Source: Sulfurovum sp.
GTDB taxonomy: Bacteria; Campylobacterota; Campylobacteria; Campylobacterales; Sulfurovaceae
Assembly (NCBI GenBank): GCA_027063305.1
Contig: JAMORY010000013.1
Coordinates: 62,001 to 126,000 of the forward strand
Length of the DNA: 64,000 bases
Direction of reading: 5' to 3'
A program made the position numbers and the translations under genes. The notes beneath the pieces were generated by a model. That model ran no database searches. It was not told the DNA's origin and saw only the letters and a program-made list of their open reading frames with translations. Shown here piece after piece: positions 29,509 through 37,342 of this stretch (positions are counted from its first letter, which is position 1; each line of letters starts with the position of its first letter).

Positions 29509-30354
29509 TTATATCTCTTTCTCGTAAAAGAAGTTCGTTGCTTCCACAAATCCATTGACCGATCCGCAATCGAATCGTCTGCCTTGAAAACGGTATGCCA
29601 AGACTTTTCCCTCTTTGGCAAGTGTTAATAGTGCATCTGTGATCTGAATCTCTCCGCCTTTACCCGGAGGGGTCTGCTCCAATACATCAAATATCTCGGG
29701 AATAAGCACATAGCGTCCGATGATCGCAAGATTGGAAGGTGCTTCCTCCACTGACGGCTTCTCCACCATATTGGTGATACGAAGCAAGTCGGCAGTAGTA
29801 TTTGAAGCAAAGCTTTTTACCTCGACAATACCGTATTTGCTCACATCTTCTTGCGGTACTTCCTCTACTGCAACGATACAGTGACCGGGATGTTCAGCAT
29901 AAAGTGCGGTCATTTGTGCAAGTACTCCGTCTCTATCGTTATGACAGAGGTCGTCCGGCAGGATAACGGCAAAAGGGGTATTGCCCACCAGTGGTCTTCC
30001 CGTTAAGATAGCATGTCCCAAACCTTTCATCTCTTTTTGGCGGATAAAGGTGAACGATGCCTGCTCTATCAAAGCGTTCAACGGTTCAAGCAGTGTTTCT
30101 TTACTACTGCCTTGGATACTCTGCTCGATATCGGTATGGGTATCGAAGTGATCCTCGATCGCTTTTTTGTATTTGCTCGTTACCATCGCCATCGTATGAC
30201 ACCCCGCTTCCAACGCCTCTTCCACCCCATACTGGATCAGCGGTTTCGTAAGAATGGGAAGCATCTCTTTGGGGATTGCTTTGGTCGCAGGCAGAAAACG
30301 GGTACCGTACCCTGCTACCGGGAATAGACACGCATGAACATCCGTATGGATCAT
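29509..30354 (-). CDS. galU: UTP-glucose-1-phosphate uridylyltransferase
   Basis: A 281-aa nucleotidyltransferase with the canonical activated-nucleotide loop GYGTRFLPATKAIPKEMLPI and KPLIQYGVEEALEAG. VILPDDLCHNDRDGVLAQM supplies the metal-binding Asp, then IVEVKSFAS, MVEKPSVEEAPSNLAIIGRYVL and GKGGEIQITDALLTLAKEG. It makes UDP-glucose from Glc-1-P and UTP, supplying ugd and galE. It overlaps manB by 4 nt (ATGA), so the mutase that makes Glc-1-P and GalU are co-translated. Confidence 0.96.
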   Translation of the reverse strand: MIHTDVHACLFPVAGYGTRFLPATKAIPKEMLPILTKPLIQYGVEEALEAGCHTMAMVTSKYKKAIEDHFDTHTDIEQSIQGSSKETLLEPLNALIEQASFTFIRQKEMKGLGHAILTGRPLVGNTPFAVILPDDLCHNDRDGVLAQMTALYAEHPGHCIVAVEEVPQEDVSKYGIVEVKSFASNTTADLLRITNMVEKPSVEEAPSNLAIIGRYVLIPEIFDVLEQTPPGKGGEIQITDALLTLAKEGKVLAYRFQGRRFDCGSVNGFVEATNFFYEKEI

Positions 30355-31775
30355 GAAGGCTCCTTTAAAATCGATTGGGCTTGTGATATCAGTGCATTGA
30401 CCGCCTCTTCATATTTTTTTGCCAATGCTGCGTCTGTTGACTCGAAACGTGTTACCAGTACAGGGGTAGTATTGGATGCACGCACCAATCCCCACCCTTT
30501 TTCAAAATTGATGCGTACACCGTCCACATCGATCAAACTTTTGATCTTTGGAAAATCTGAAGGAGGGTCTTGTAAGAGGAGTTTCACCTGATCGATAATG
30601 GCGAACTTCTCCTCTTCTGTCGTCTTTACCTTGATCTCCTCTGTTGAGAATACTTGAGGAAGCGCTTCGATCTCTTTATCCAGGTCGACCCCATCTTTGA
30701 TAAGCTCCAACATACGCAAGGTAGCATAGATAGCATCATCATAGCCGAAATAGCGGTGTTTGAAGAAGATATGCCCGCTTACTTCACACGCAAGGTCCGC
30801 ACCGGTCTCTTTCATTTTGACTTTGAGGTTGGAGTGCCCGGTCTTATACATGATCGCCTTGGCACCACGGCGTTCTAGTTCATCATACATCACCTGCGAG
30901 CATTTCACTTCACCAATGACCGTAGGGTTTTCCATGCTCATGGCAAAAAGCAGTGCCATTTGATCACCTTTGATATTGTGCTTCCTAGTCAGTACAGCGA
31001 TCCTGTCCGCATCACCGTCATACGCAAAAGCAATATCTCCCTCTCTCTCCAACGCCTCTTTCACATCGGCAAGGTTCTTCTCTTCGGAAGGGTCCGGATG
31101 GTGGTTTGGGAACGTTCCGTCAGGCTCACAGTAGAGTCCGCGATAATCAAACCCAAGCACATCGAAAATATCGTTAATGACCGTACCTGCCACACCGTTC
31201 CCGCAATCAAGAACGATCTTGCTCTTCAATCCCTTCAAGTGTGAAAAGTGTGTGACCATATAGTCGATATAAGGAGTTTTTACATCAATATTGACACATT
31301 CGCAAGAGGCGCATAGAGTACGGCTCTCATCTGCGATAATAGCATCACCCAAAGCATAGATCGCCTCACCGAAGAAGGGGGAACGATCGAGCGTGATCTT
31401 GAAACCGTTATACTCAGGAGGATTGTGAGAGCCGGTGATCATCACGGAAGCATCGATCAAGGCATCGTTACTAAAACCGTTGGATTGAGGATCATCCATC
31501 AGTACGGAGAGCGGCTGATAGTTACTGAAATAGTTCACCGGCGTGGCGACCATACCCATATCCAGTACCGTACAACCCGCTTCATTCAAACCGGAAGCTA
31601 GCCAGTCACGCAGCTTAGGAGAGTGTGAACGGGCATCATACCCGATAGCAACCAGTTTCGCACCGCCTACCTTCTGTCCCAAATGAAACCCGATAAGCTT
31701 TACACTCTGCTCATGAAGCTCTTTTTCAAAAATACCGCGTATGTCATATTCACGAAAGATCGACCGTTGAACCAT
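30351..31775 (-). CDS. manB: Phosphomannomutase/phosphoglucomutase (AlgC-like)
   Basis: A 474-aa alpha-D-phosphohexomutase: IFREYDIRGIF start, phospho-Ser loop MITGSHNPPEYNGFK, metal-binding AYDGDADRIAVL, sugar-binding CEVSGHIFF, and the phosphate-binding SNTTPVLVTRFE near the C-terminus. All four catalytic motifs are intact. It interconverts 6-P and 1-P of glucose and/or mannose. Position between galE and galU suggests that Glc-1-P supply is the main role here. Names in use are manB, algC or pgm. Confidence 0.93.
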   Translation of the reverse strand: MVQRSIFREYDIRGIFEKELHEQSVKLIGFHLGQKVGGAKLVAIGYDARSHSPKLRDWLASGLNEAGCTVLDMGMVATPVNYFSNYQPLSVLMDDPQSNGFSNDALIDASVMITGSHNPPEYNGFKITLDRSPFFGEAIYALGDAIIADESRTLCASCECVNIDVKTPYIDYMVTHFSHLKGLKSKIVLDCGNGVAGTVINDIFDVLGFDYRGLYCEPDGTFPNHHPDPSEEKNLADVKEALEREGDIAFAYDGDADRIAVLTRKHNIKGDQMALLFAMSMENPTVIGEVKCSQVMYDELERRGAKAIMYKTGHSNLKVKMKETGADLACEVSGHIFFKHRYFGYDDAIYATLRMLELIKDGVDLDKEIEALPQVFSTEEIKVKTTEEEKFAIIDQVKLLLQDPPSDFPKIKSLIDVDGVRINFEKGWGLVRASNTTPVLVTRFESTDAALAKKYEEAVNALISQAQSILKEPS

Positions 31776-31777
31776 TA

Positions 31778-32800
31778 TTACCTCTTTGCTGTTTGATATC
31801 CGTCAGGATTGTTAGATTGCCATCGCCATGTATCTTGACACATCTCATCGATACCACGTTCCGCTTCCCAGCCTAAAACCTCTTTGGCATAGTGCGGATC
31901 CGCATAACAGACCGCAATATCACCGCTTCGTCTCGGAGCGATCTCATACGGTATTTTTTTACCTGATGCTCTCTCGAATGCAGCGACCATCTCTAATACA
32001 GAATAGCCTTCTCCCGTACCGAGATTGACAGCAAGTACACCATCGATATCCAAAAGTTTTTCCAGTGCCTTCAAGTGTCCTTTCGCCAGGTCCATGACAT
32101 GAATATAGTCACGTACACCCGTTCCGTCTATCGTATCGTAGTCGTTACCAAAAACAGAGAGTTTCTCCCGTTTTCCTACGGCTGTTTGGGCAATAAAAGG
32201 CATCAGGTTATTTGGAATACCGTTAGGATCCTCTCCTATAAGTCCTGACGGATGTGCCCCTACGGGATTGAAATAACGCAACAATACAACCTTCCATGCA
32301 GGATCAGCATGCTGTAGATCACGCAATATCTCTTCGACCATTAACTTGCTTCTGCCGTATGGATTGGTGGCTGAAAGAGGAAAATCTTCTTTGATCGGTA
32401 CAGTATGTGGATCACCATAGACCGTTGCCGAGGAACTGAAAACGATCGATCTGCACCCGTGTTTCGCCATTACTTCACACAGCGTCATCGTACCGCAAAC
32501 ATTGTTCTCGTAGTAGCAAAGCGGTTCTTCTACGGATTCTCCCACCGCTTTTAAACCGGCAAAATGGATGACAGCATCGATCGTATGATCGGAAAATAGC
32601 GTTTGAAGTTCAGACTTATTACGAATATCCCCTTCGATCAGTGTCACCTTCTTACCGGCGATCTTCTCGACACGAGAGATACTCTCTTTCGAAGCGTTGC
32701 AAAAGTTATCATAGACGATCACATCGTACCCTGCTTCCAACAATAGTACACAGGTATGTGAACCGATATATCCCGCCCCACCGGTAACAAGAATTTTCAA
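31778..32800 (-). CDS. galE: UDP-glucose 4-epimerase, TTG start
   Basis: A 340-aa [65 protein letters not shown] (catalytic Tyr-x3-Lys) and [19 protein letters not shown]. It interconverts UDP-glucose and UDP-galactose (or the N-acetyl forms). The start codon is TTG at 32800, with a well placed GAGG six bases upstream and no in-frame ATG nearby, so the start is convincing though unusual. It is the first gene of galE-manB-galU-pgi, with a 2-nt gap to manB. Confidence 0.96.
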   Translation of the reverse strand: MKILVTGGAGYIGSHTCVLLLEAGYDVIVYDNFCNASKESISRVEKIAGKKVTLIEGDIRNKSELQTLFSDHTIDAVIHFAGLKAVGESVEEPLCYYENNVCGTMTLCEVMAKHGCRSIVFSSSATVYGDPHTVPIKEDFPLSATNPYGRSKLMVEEILRDLQHADPAWKVVLLRYFNPVGAHPSGLIGEDPNGIPNNLMPFIAQTAVGKREKLSVFGNDYDTIDGTGVRDYIHVMDLAKGHLKALEKLLDIDGVLAVNLGTGEGYSVLEMVAAFERASGKKIPYEIAPRRSGDIAVCYADPHYAKEVLGWEAERGIDEMCQDTWRWQSNNPDGYQTAKR

Positions 32801-32838
32801 AAGGTACCTCTTTCGTATCCTAAAATAAAAGTGTTGGA

Positions 32839-32844
32839 ATTATA
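32839..32844 (-). promoter_or_regulatory. -10 box of the galE-manB-galU-pgi operon
   Basis: A perfect TATAAT on the minus strand (context ACGATATAATTCC) lies 38 nt upstream of the galE TTG codon, downstream of the tRNA pair. A T-rich stretch further upstream (32873-32890) could serve both as terminator tract for the tRNAs and as AT-rich promoter flank. Confidence 0.55.
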
Positions 32845-32890
32845 TCGTAAGAAAGGTTAGAAAGTAAGGGAAAATAAAAATTTTTGAAAG

Positions 32891-32965
32891 TGGCTCCGGA
32901 TGCTGGATTCGAACCAGCGACCAAATGATTAACAGTCATCTACTCTACCACTGAGCTAATCCGGA
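32891..32965 (-). tRNA. tRNA-Asn (anticodon GTT), copy 2 of 2
   Basis: On the minus strand the sequence folds as a complete tRNA. The acceptor arm is TCCGGAT/ATCCGGA, the D arm GCTCAGTGGTAGAG, the anticodon loop CTGTTAA with anticodon GTT, the T arm GCTGG-TTCGAAT-CCAGC, discriminator G, and an encoded CCA. Length is 75 nt. It lies 28 nt downstream of the first copy and is presumably processed from the same transcript. Confidence 0.97.
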
Positions 32966-32993
32966 ACAGATAAAAAGAAGTTACAAATCGAAG

Positions 32994-33068
32994 TGGCTCC
33001 GGCACCAGGATTCGAACCTGGGACCAAATGATTAACAGTCATCTACTCTACCGCTGAGCTATGCCGGA
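32994..33068 (-). tRNA. tRNA-Asn (anticodon GTT), copy 1 of 2
   Basis: A complete cloverleaf on the minus strand: acceptor TCCGGCA/TGCCGGA, D arm GCTCAGCGGTAGAG, anticodon loop CTGTTAA (GTT), T arm CCAGG-TTCGAAT-CCTGG, discriminator G, encoded CCA. It differs from its tandem neighbour mainly in the acceptor and T stems, while the anticodon arm and variable loop are identical. A perfect sigma-70 promoter precedes it. Confidence 0.97.
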
Positions 33069-33089
33069 ACATTTGAATTTGTGAATGGG

Positions 33090-33118
33090 ATTATAGAGAA
33101 AAATACCTTGAATGTCAA
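33090..33118 (-). promoter_or_regulatory. Consensus sigma-70 promoter of the tRNA-Asn pair
   Basis: On the minus strand TTGACA (33113-33118) is followed by exactly 17 nt and TATAAT (33090-33095). The predicted start is about 15 nt before the first tRNA. This is the strongest promoter visible in the window. Its -35 box lies inside the terminator stem-loop of the preceding gene. Confidence 0.9.
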
Positions 33119-33127
33119 GGTATTTTT
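33099..33127 (-). terminator. Intrinsic terminator of the radical-SAM gene
   Basis: A perfect 13-bp inverted repeat (33099-33111 and 33115-33127) with a 3-nt loop forms AAAAATACCTTGA-cat-TCAAGGTATTTTT on the minus strand, ending in a T-run. It starts at the TAA stop codon of the radical-SAM gene (33126-33128). The palindrome could act in both directions. Confidence 0.8.
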
Positions 33128-34037
33128 AGACTTTTTTATAAAAAATCACACTATTTATCTCAACTGATGCGATTTTTCCAGATTTTAGAAGTGATCTGAA
33201 GTTTTTTTGACTCTCTTCATTAAAAAGTGCTTGAATATCGTCCTCGGTCAAAGGGCGCTTTTGCAATGTAGAGAGGATCTCCTCTTCACTATAGAAAGTA
33301 GATTTGATCTCCGCCTTTTTACGAGAAGCGATATAGACAGGTAACGTAGTATCAAATTGACGGCTGATCTCAAGCAGTGTTTCATAACCGACTGGTTTGA
33401 CATCAAATGCAGGAGGACGATCGATCGTGCCAAGATCGATACGTGTAGGCTGAAGTTCCAGTAAGTAACGGTTCAGTTCGGCTATCTCTTCTTCTGAATC
33501 GTTCAAGCCCTCGACCACCAATATCTCGATAATAAGCGGGTTTCGATACGCTTTTTTAAATGTCAACATCCCCTCTTTGATCTTCTCAACTAAAATACCG
33601 CTATGGGAACGGTCGAGTTTTTTCAGACACTTCTGCGTTGCACAATCCAATGAGAGCTTCACTTCATCAAGTTTCAAGAGCGCCGCTTGTACGTTAGGGT
33701 CATCTATCGTGGATGCATTGGAGAGAATGAGGGTTTTAATGCTCCCTTTAAAAGTGTTGATCTCATCGATCAATGCTGAAAGATACGGATAGAGTGTCGG
33801 TTCTCCGTTTGCCGTAATGGTCAGTACATCGATATCGGTATGGATCTTCAATGCCTCTTTAACAGCTGTAACGATGGTCTCGACGGGTAATACATCATCT
33901 TGACCATCCATTGTCTTTGCCGGATCAAGTTCACAATAAAGACAATCGAAGTTACACTGCTTTCTGGAAGGACTCAGATCGATACCGAGGGATTTTCCGA
34001 ATCTTCTTGAATGAATTGGGCCAAAAATGATATTCAT
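33126..34037 (-). CDS. Radical SAM protein (COG0731-like Fe-S oxidoreductase)
   Basis: About 303 aa. The N-terminal FGPIHSRRFGKSLGIDLSPS leads into the SAM cluster motif CNFDCLYC (C-x3-C-x2-C). ITANGEPTLYPYL (a GGE-like SAM-binding element) and KLSLDC complete the radical-SAM barrel. The C-terminal ~70 residues form a helical extension. The family is related to wyosine-type enzymes, but the substrate in bacteria is unknown. I place the start at the ATG at 34037 with GGAG seven bases upstream; an upstream TTG at 34049 would add four residues. hemE lies upstream on the same strand, beyond an inserted cassette. Confidence 0.87.
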   Translation of the reverse strand: MNIIFGPIHSRRFGKSLGIDLSPSRKQCNFDCLYCELDPAKTMDGQDDVLPVETIVTAVKEALKIHTDIDVLTITANGEPTLYPYLSALIDEINTFKGSIKTLILSNASTIDDPNVQAALLKLDEVKLSLDCATQKCLKKLDRSHSGILVEKIKEGMLTFKKAYRNPLIIEILVVEGLNDSEEEIAELNRYLLELQPTRIDLGTIDRPPAFDVKPVGYETLLEISRQFDTTLPVYIASRKKAEIKSTFYSEEEILSTLQKRPLTEDDIQALFNEESQKNFRSLLKSGKIASVEINSVIFYKKV

Positions 34038-34052
34038 TTTTGGCTCCAATTC

Positions 34053-34082
34053 AAGCGTTCAGCGTTAAGCGTTAAGCGTTCA
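34053..34082. repeat. Tandem heptamer run AGCGTT(C/A)A, left flank of the four-helix cassette
   Basis: Four near-perfect tandem heptamers (agcgttc agcgtta agcgtta agcgttc) abut the 3' end of the four-helix-bundle pseudogene and lie just upstream of the radical-SAM start. An inverted counterpart lies at 34661-34686 and a solitary copy at 40171-40202. Confidence 0.7.
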
Positions 34083-34642
34083 GGTATTTTCAACATAATT
34101 TTTCTTTAAGGCATTTAACATTTTTAGGATCTCATTAGCTTCTTTGATCCACATCAAACCTGTTTCTCTTTCAAGGGCACCTCTAAAAACTCTACATGCC
34201 CATAATGGGTTTTGCAAATGTGAGGTTGTGCAAGAGGCTTTTGAGTCATAGCCGTAGCTACGATGAAGGAAGCATCTTGTGCAAGACCGCGTTTGCAAAG
34301 CCCACCCTGCGGGCAATACAAGCTTCCGCCCATACGGCGTTACTCACTTTTGAATTAGCTACGGCTAGTCCTGCAAGTGAGTGCCTTGCCTGAACGAAAG
34401 CTTGTAATGTTATAGGTATGCAGGGTTATTAGATGTGCCCTCAATATAACCGATTTCTATACCGATATATGTTTGTGTAATAAGTTCTGCTTAGATCCTT
34501 GAGCGATATTGCTACCGATAGATAAAACACTTCGTATGATCTGATCCTTAAATCCATAATCTTTGCAGCTTGCAAACACTTTATAGATATTGACAGACAA
34601 ACGACATGCCCGTTTCCAAACCTCCAACCGTTCACATCTCAT
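34080..34642 (-). pseudogene. Four-helix-bundle protein (23S-IVP / TIGR02436 family), broken by deletion and element insertion
   Basis: The N-terminal half starts at an ATG at 34642 (MRCERLEVWKRACRLSVNIY, then IIRSVLSIGSNIAQGS), the conserved first helices of the family. The frame is then lost. A second frame gives AELITQTYIGIEIGYIE up to 34445, and after the 266-bp element the remainder reads RETGLMWIKEANEILKMLNALKK to a stop at 34080. Deleting the element plus one 4-bp duplication joins these as IGYIERETGLMWIKE, a normal family C-terminus. About 20 residues expected between helices 2 and 3 are missing, so an internal deletion came in addition. These small proteins occur in 23S rRNA intervening sequences and elsewhere, and their function is unknown. 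Confidence 0.85.
34175..34440. mobile_element. 266-bp MITE-like non-autonomous element
   Basis: The ends are imperfect inverted repeats of about 30 bp (24 matches), both starting GGGCAC: gggcacctctaaaaac at 34175 and the reverse complement of the right end gggcacatctaataac. They are directly flanked by a 4-bp duplication TCAA (34171-34174 and 34441-34444). There is no transposase or credible coding region inside. Internal nested inverted repeats are visible: tacaagctt (34317-34325) with aagcttgta (34398-34406), enclosing ctcactt (34343-34349) with aagtgag (34375-34381). Size, ends and 4-bp duplication fit a MITE mobilised in trans, possibly by an IS5-like transposase (inference). Confidence 0.85.
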
Positions 34643-34660
34643 AACATATCCATTACTTTT

Positions 34661-34686
34661 CTGAACGCTACACACTGAACGCTGTG
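34661..34686. repeat. Inverted heptamer repeat, right flank of the four-helix cassette
   Basis: The sequence ctgaacgct-acacactgaacgctgtg ends directly at the hemE stop codon (34687). It is the reverse orientation of the AGCGTTCAG run at 34053-34082, so the pseudogene is bracketed by inverted repeats. It is near-identical to the solitary copy at 40171. Confidence 0.65.
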
Positions 34687-35733
34687 TCAACGCTTGGACA
34701 CACGTTGACACTCCTTCACAAAGTGCTTCGCATTCTCCACAGGTACATCAGGCAAGATACCGTGTCCGAGGTTGAAGATGTGACGTTTGCCGCCCATGAT
34801 CTCTTGAATGGCTTCGACACATTCGGTCGTTGCTTCTTTGGAGTAGAGGCGACACGGCTCCATATTCCCTTGAAGCACGTACTTGTCTCCGAGTTTCTCT
34901 TTTGCCATTGCCATCGGAGTTCCCCAGTCGATTCCCATGACATCGAAGTTCCCGTAGACAAGACCGCGTTCGATGAATGCAGCCACCCCTTTAGGGAACA
35001 TGATGATTGGAATATGCGGATACTTTGCTTTAAGGTAGTCTGCGATCTCTACCATATATTTCCAGCTGAACTCATCATATTTGCTCGGCTCGATTGCTGC
35101 CGCCCAGCTGTCGAATATCTGAACCACATCGACACCTGACTCAATCTGCTTCTCCATGTAATACTTCACTACTTCGGTCACTTTGGCAAGAATGTTATGA
35201 AGCAGTTCAGGGTTGGAGTACATCATCTTTTTACAGATGTTATACGTCTTTGTCCCCTGCCCCTCTATCATATAAGTTGCCAGTGTCCACGGTGCACCGG
35301 TAAAACCGATAAGCGCTTTCTCGTCACCACGTGCGTCAAGCTGCTCTCTCAATAGTTTAATGGTCTCATAGACATAGGTCAGCTTCTCAGCCGCTTCTTC
35401 ACCGCCGATGAGTCTGTCAAGGTCTTCTTGTGTTGCAATAGGATCGGAGAATTTCGGGCCTTCTCCTTTGACAAAGCTCAAATCCATTCCCATCTCGTCA
35501 GGAATGACCAAGATATCACTGAACAAAATAGCAGCATCGACACCAACGATATCAAGCGGTTGGATGGTCACTTCTGCTGCTTTTTTCGGATCATGACAAA
35601 GGTTTAGGAAATTTCCTGCCTCTGCACGCACCGCCATATATTCAGGAAGGTAGCGCCCCGCCTGTCTCATCATCCATACCGGTGTGTATGGGGTCTCTTT
35701 GCCTAAACAGGCATCTACGAAAATCTTACCCAT
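34687..35733 (-). CDS. hemE: Uroporphyrinogen decarboxylase
   Basis: A 348-aa enzyme of haem synthesis (uroporphyrinogen III to coproporphyrinogen III, cytoplasmic). The signatures are [15 protein letters not shown] at residues ~18-32, [35 protein letters not shown] and [20 protein letters not shown]. It is the last gene of gyrA-asd-yqhA-hemE, sharing a TAATG stop/start junction with yqhA. Its stop abuts the heptamer repeat. Confidence 0.98.
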   Translation of the reverse strand: MGKIFVDACLGKETPYTPVWMMRQAGRYLPEYMAVRAEAGNFLNLCHDPKKAAEVTIQPLDIVGVDAAILFSDILVIPDEMGMDLSFVKGEGPKFSDPIATQEDLDRLIGGEEAAEKLTYVYETIKLLREQLDARGDEKALIGFTGAPWTLATYMIEGQGTKTYNICKKMMYSNPELLHNILAKVTEVVKYYMEKQIESGVDVVQIFDSWAAAIEPSKYDEFSWKYMVEIADYLKAKYPHIPIIMFPKGVAAFIERGLVYGNFDVMGIDWGTPMAMAKEKLGDKYVLQGNMEPCRLYSKEATTECVEAIQEIMGGKRHIFNLGHGILPDVPVENAKHFVKECQRVSKR

Positions 35734-36302
35734 TAATGTCCATCTCCCTTATGCATAAAGTAGAATGCCAACGCCAATCCCAAGATAGCACCGGAGAGAT
35801 AGAGCATCTCGATCGCACTGCCGTAGGTGGTGTTCATTGCACGTTTGAAAAAGCCGACGATCAATACCATAATAATGACCTTGGCAAGCTTGTCTTTGAG
35901 TTCATCGAGCGAGTGTATCTCCAATATCTTCGATGCCGCACTCTTTTTGGCAACATCGATCTGAGAGATGAAGAGCTCATAAAGCCCGAACCCAAAAATG
36001 AAAAGTACGATAGCGATCAGATAAAGGTCAACCGCTCCGATCAGTTCAGCTACGATCTTCTCATGGAAGTTCGCCAAGTGCCCTGCATGTCCGAAGTAGT
36101 TGTTAAAGACCATCATCGCAACATGCCACACATCGACACTCGCAACGATAAAGAGCGATATACCACCGATCATACTGAATACAACCGCCAAAATAACAAA
36201 GAAACGTGTACTCCAAAGCAGACTCTCGAAGCCCTGCTCAAGCATAGAGCTGGAGGCTTTGTCCATTTCGTAGTGCTTTTCTCGTGTATGCTCCTCTTTC
36301 AT
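35733..36302 (-). CDS. YqhA family (UPF0114) membrane protein
   Basis: A 189-aa inner-membrane protein with about four hydrophobic segments (residues ~33-55, 85-125, 140-160, 165-183). The family elements are [25 protein letters not shown] in the middle and [21 protein letters not shown] in the third segment. Function is unknown in the whole family. It is coupled by TAATG junctions to asd upstream and hemE downstream. Confidence 0.85.
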   Translation of the reverse strand: MKEEHTREKHYEMDKASSSMLEQGFESLLWSTRFFVILAVVFSMIGGISLFIVASVDVWHVAMMVFNNYFGHAGHLANFHEKIVAELIGAVDLYLIAIVLFIFGFGLYELFISQIDVAKKSAASKILEIHSLDELKDKLAKVIIMVLIVGFFKRAMNTTYGSAIEMLYLSGAILGLALAFYFMHKGDGH

Positions 36303-37342
36303 TACATACCCTCCTCAAGTTTGATCCACTTCTGTGCGATACGTACGGCATTGGTCGCCGCTCCTACACGTACCTGATCGGCGACACCCCACATATGAAG
36401 GATGTTCTCTGCAAAGATATCTTTTCTAATCCGTCCAACATAGGTGTAGTCCGTATCGGTTGAGATGATCGGCATCGGGTACTCACCCTTTTCAAGGTCA
36501 TCGATCACTTTGACATTCTCAAAATTCGCCAACGCTTCACGCGCCTCTTCCACACTTACATCAACACCCTCTTTAAATGTTACCGTAATAGACTCGGAGT
36601 GAGAGCGCAAAACAGGCACACGTACACATGTCGCACTTACAGCGATATCGGAGTGCATGATCTTGTTGGTCTCATTAACCATCTTCATCTCCTCTTTGGT
36701 ATAGCCGTTTGGCTGAGGCTTATCGATCTGAGGAATGACATTGAGTGCGATCTGGTGCGCAAATGCTTTGACTTCGCTCTCATCAAGTTTGAACGCAAAG
36801 AAGTCCTTCATCTGCATTACAAGCTCTTCCATACCCGATTTCCCTGCTCCCGAGACCGCTTGATAGGTACTGACATCTACACGTTTGATACCGTAGAGGT
36901 CATGTAGAGGCTTAAGCAACTGTACCATCTGAATGGTCGAGCAGTTCGGGTTGGCGATGATACCGGTATCTTCCCACAGTTCAATATCTTCAGGGTTCAC
37001 CTCGGGAACGACCAACGGTACGTTCGGGTCCATACGGAAATGTGATGTGTTATCGATAACCACGGCACCCGCTTCAACCGCATACTTCGCATAGTGAGCA
37101 GAGATGCTTCCACCCGCACTGAAGAATGCGATATCGATATCACGCCCTTCAAATACCGTTTCAGTCAACTCTTCGATCTTATAGCTCTTGCCTTGACACT
37201 CCACCTCTACACCGACACTTCTGGCACTTGCCAATGGAAGGAGTTCGTTGATAGGGAAATCCACCTCTTCGAGCACTCTAAAGAGCTCCTCACCTACGGC
37301 ACCTGATGCACCGACCACTGCTACGTTATATTTTTTAGCCAT
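36302..37342 (-). CDS. asd: Aspartate-semialdehyde dehydrogenase
   Basis: The 346-aa protein has the NADP-binding VAVVGASGAVGEELFRVL, the active-site IIANPNCSTIQMV with the catalytic Cys, VSTYQAVSGAGKSGMEEL and the C-terminal RVGAATNAVRIAQKW. It reduces aspartyl phosphate to aspartate semialdehyde for Lys/DAP, Thr and Met synthesis. It shares TAATG with gyrA upstream and yqhA downstream. Confidence 0.97.
   Translation of the reverse strand: MAKKYNVAVVGASGAVGEELFRVLEEVDFPINELLPLASARSVGVEVECQGKSYKIEELTETVFEGRDIDIAFFSAGGSISAHYAKYAVEAGAVVIDNTSHFRMDPNVPLVVPEVNPEDIELWEDTGIIANPNCSTIQMVQLLKPLHDLYGIKRVDVSTYQAVSGAGKSGMEELVMQMKDFFAFKLDESEVKAFAHQIALNVIPQIDKPQPNGYTKEEMKMVNETNKIMHSDIAVSATCVRVPVLRSHSESITVTFKEGVDVSVEEAREALANFENVKVIDDLEKGEYPMPIISTDTDYTYVGRIRKDIFAENILHMWGVADQVRVGAATNAVRIAQKWIKLEEGM

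Noticed and set aside
34080-34316. A separate 78-codon gene in the hemE/radical-SAM gap
   Set aside because: Its first half is the inserted element, and only the last ~30 codons belong to the broken four-helix-bundle gene.
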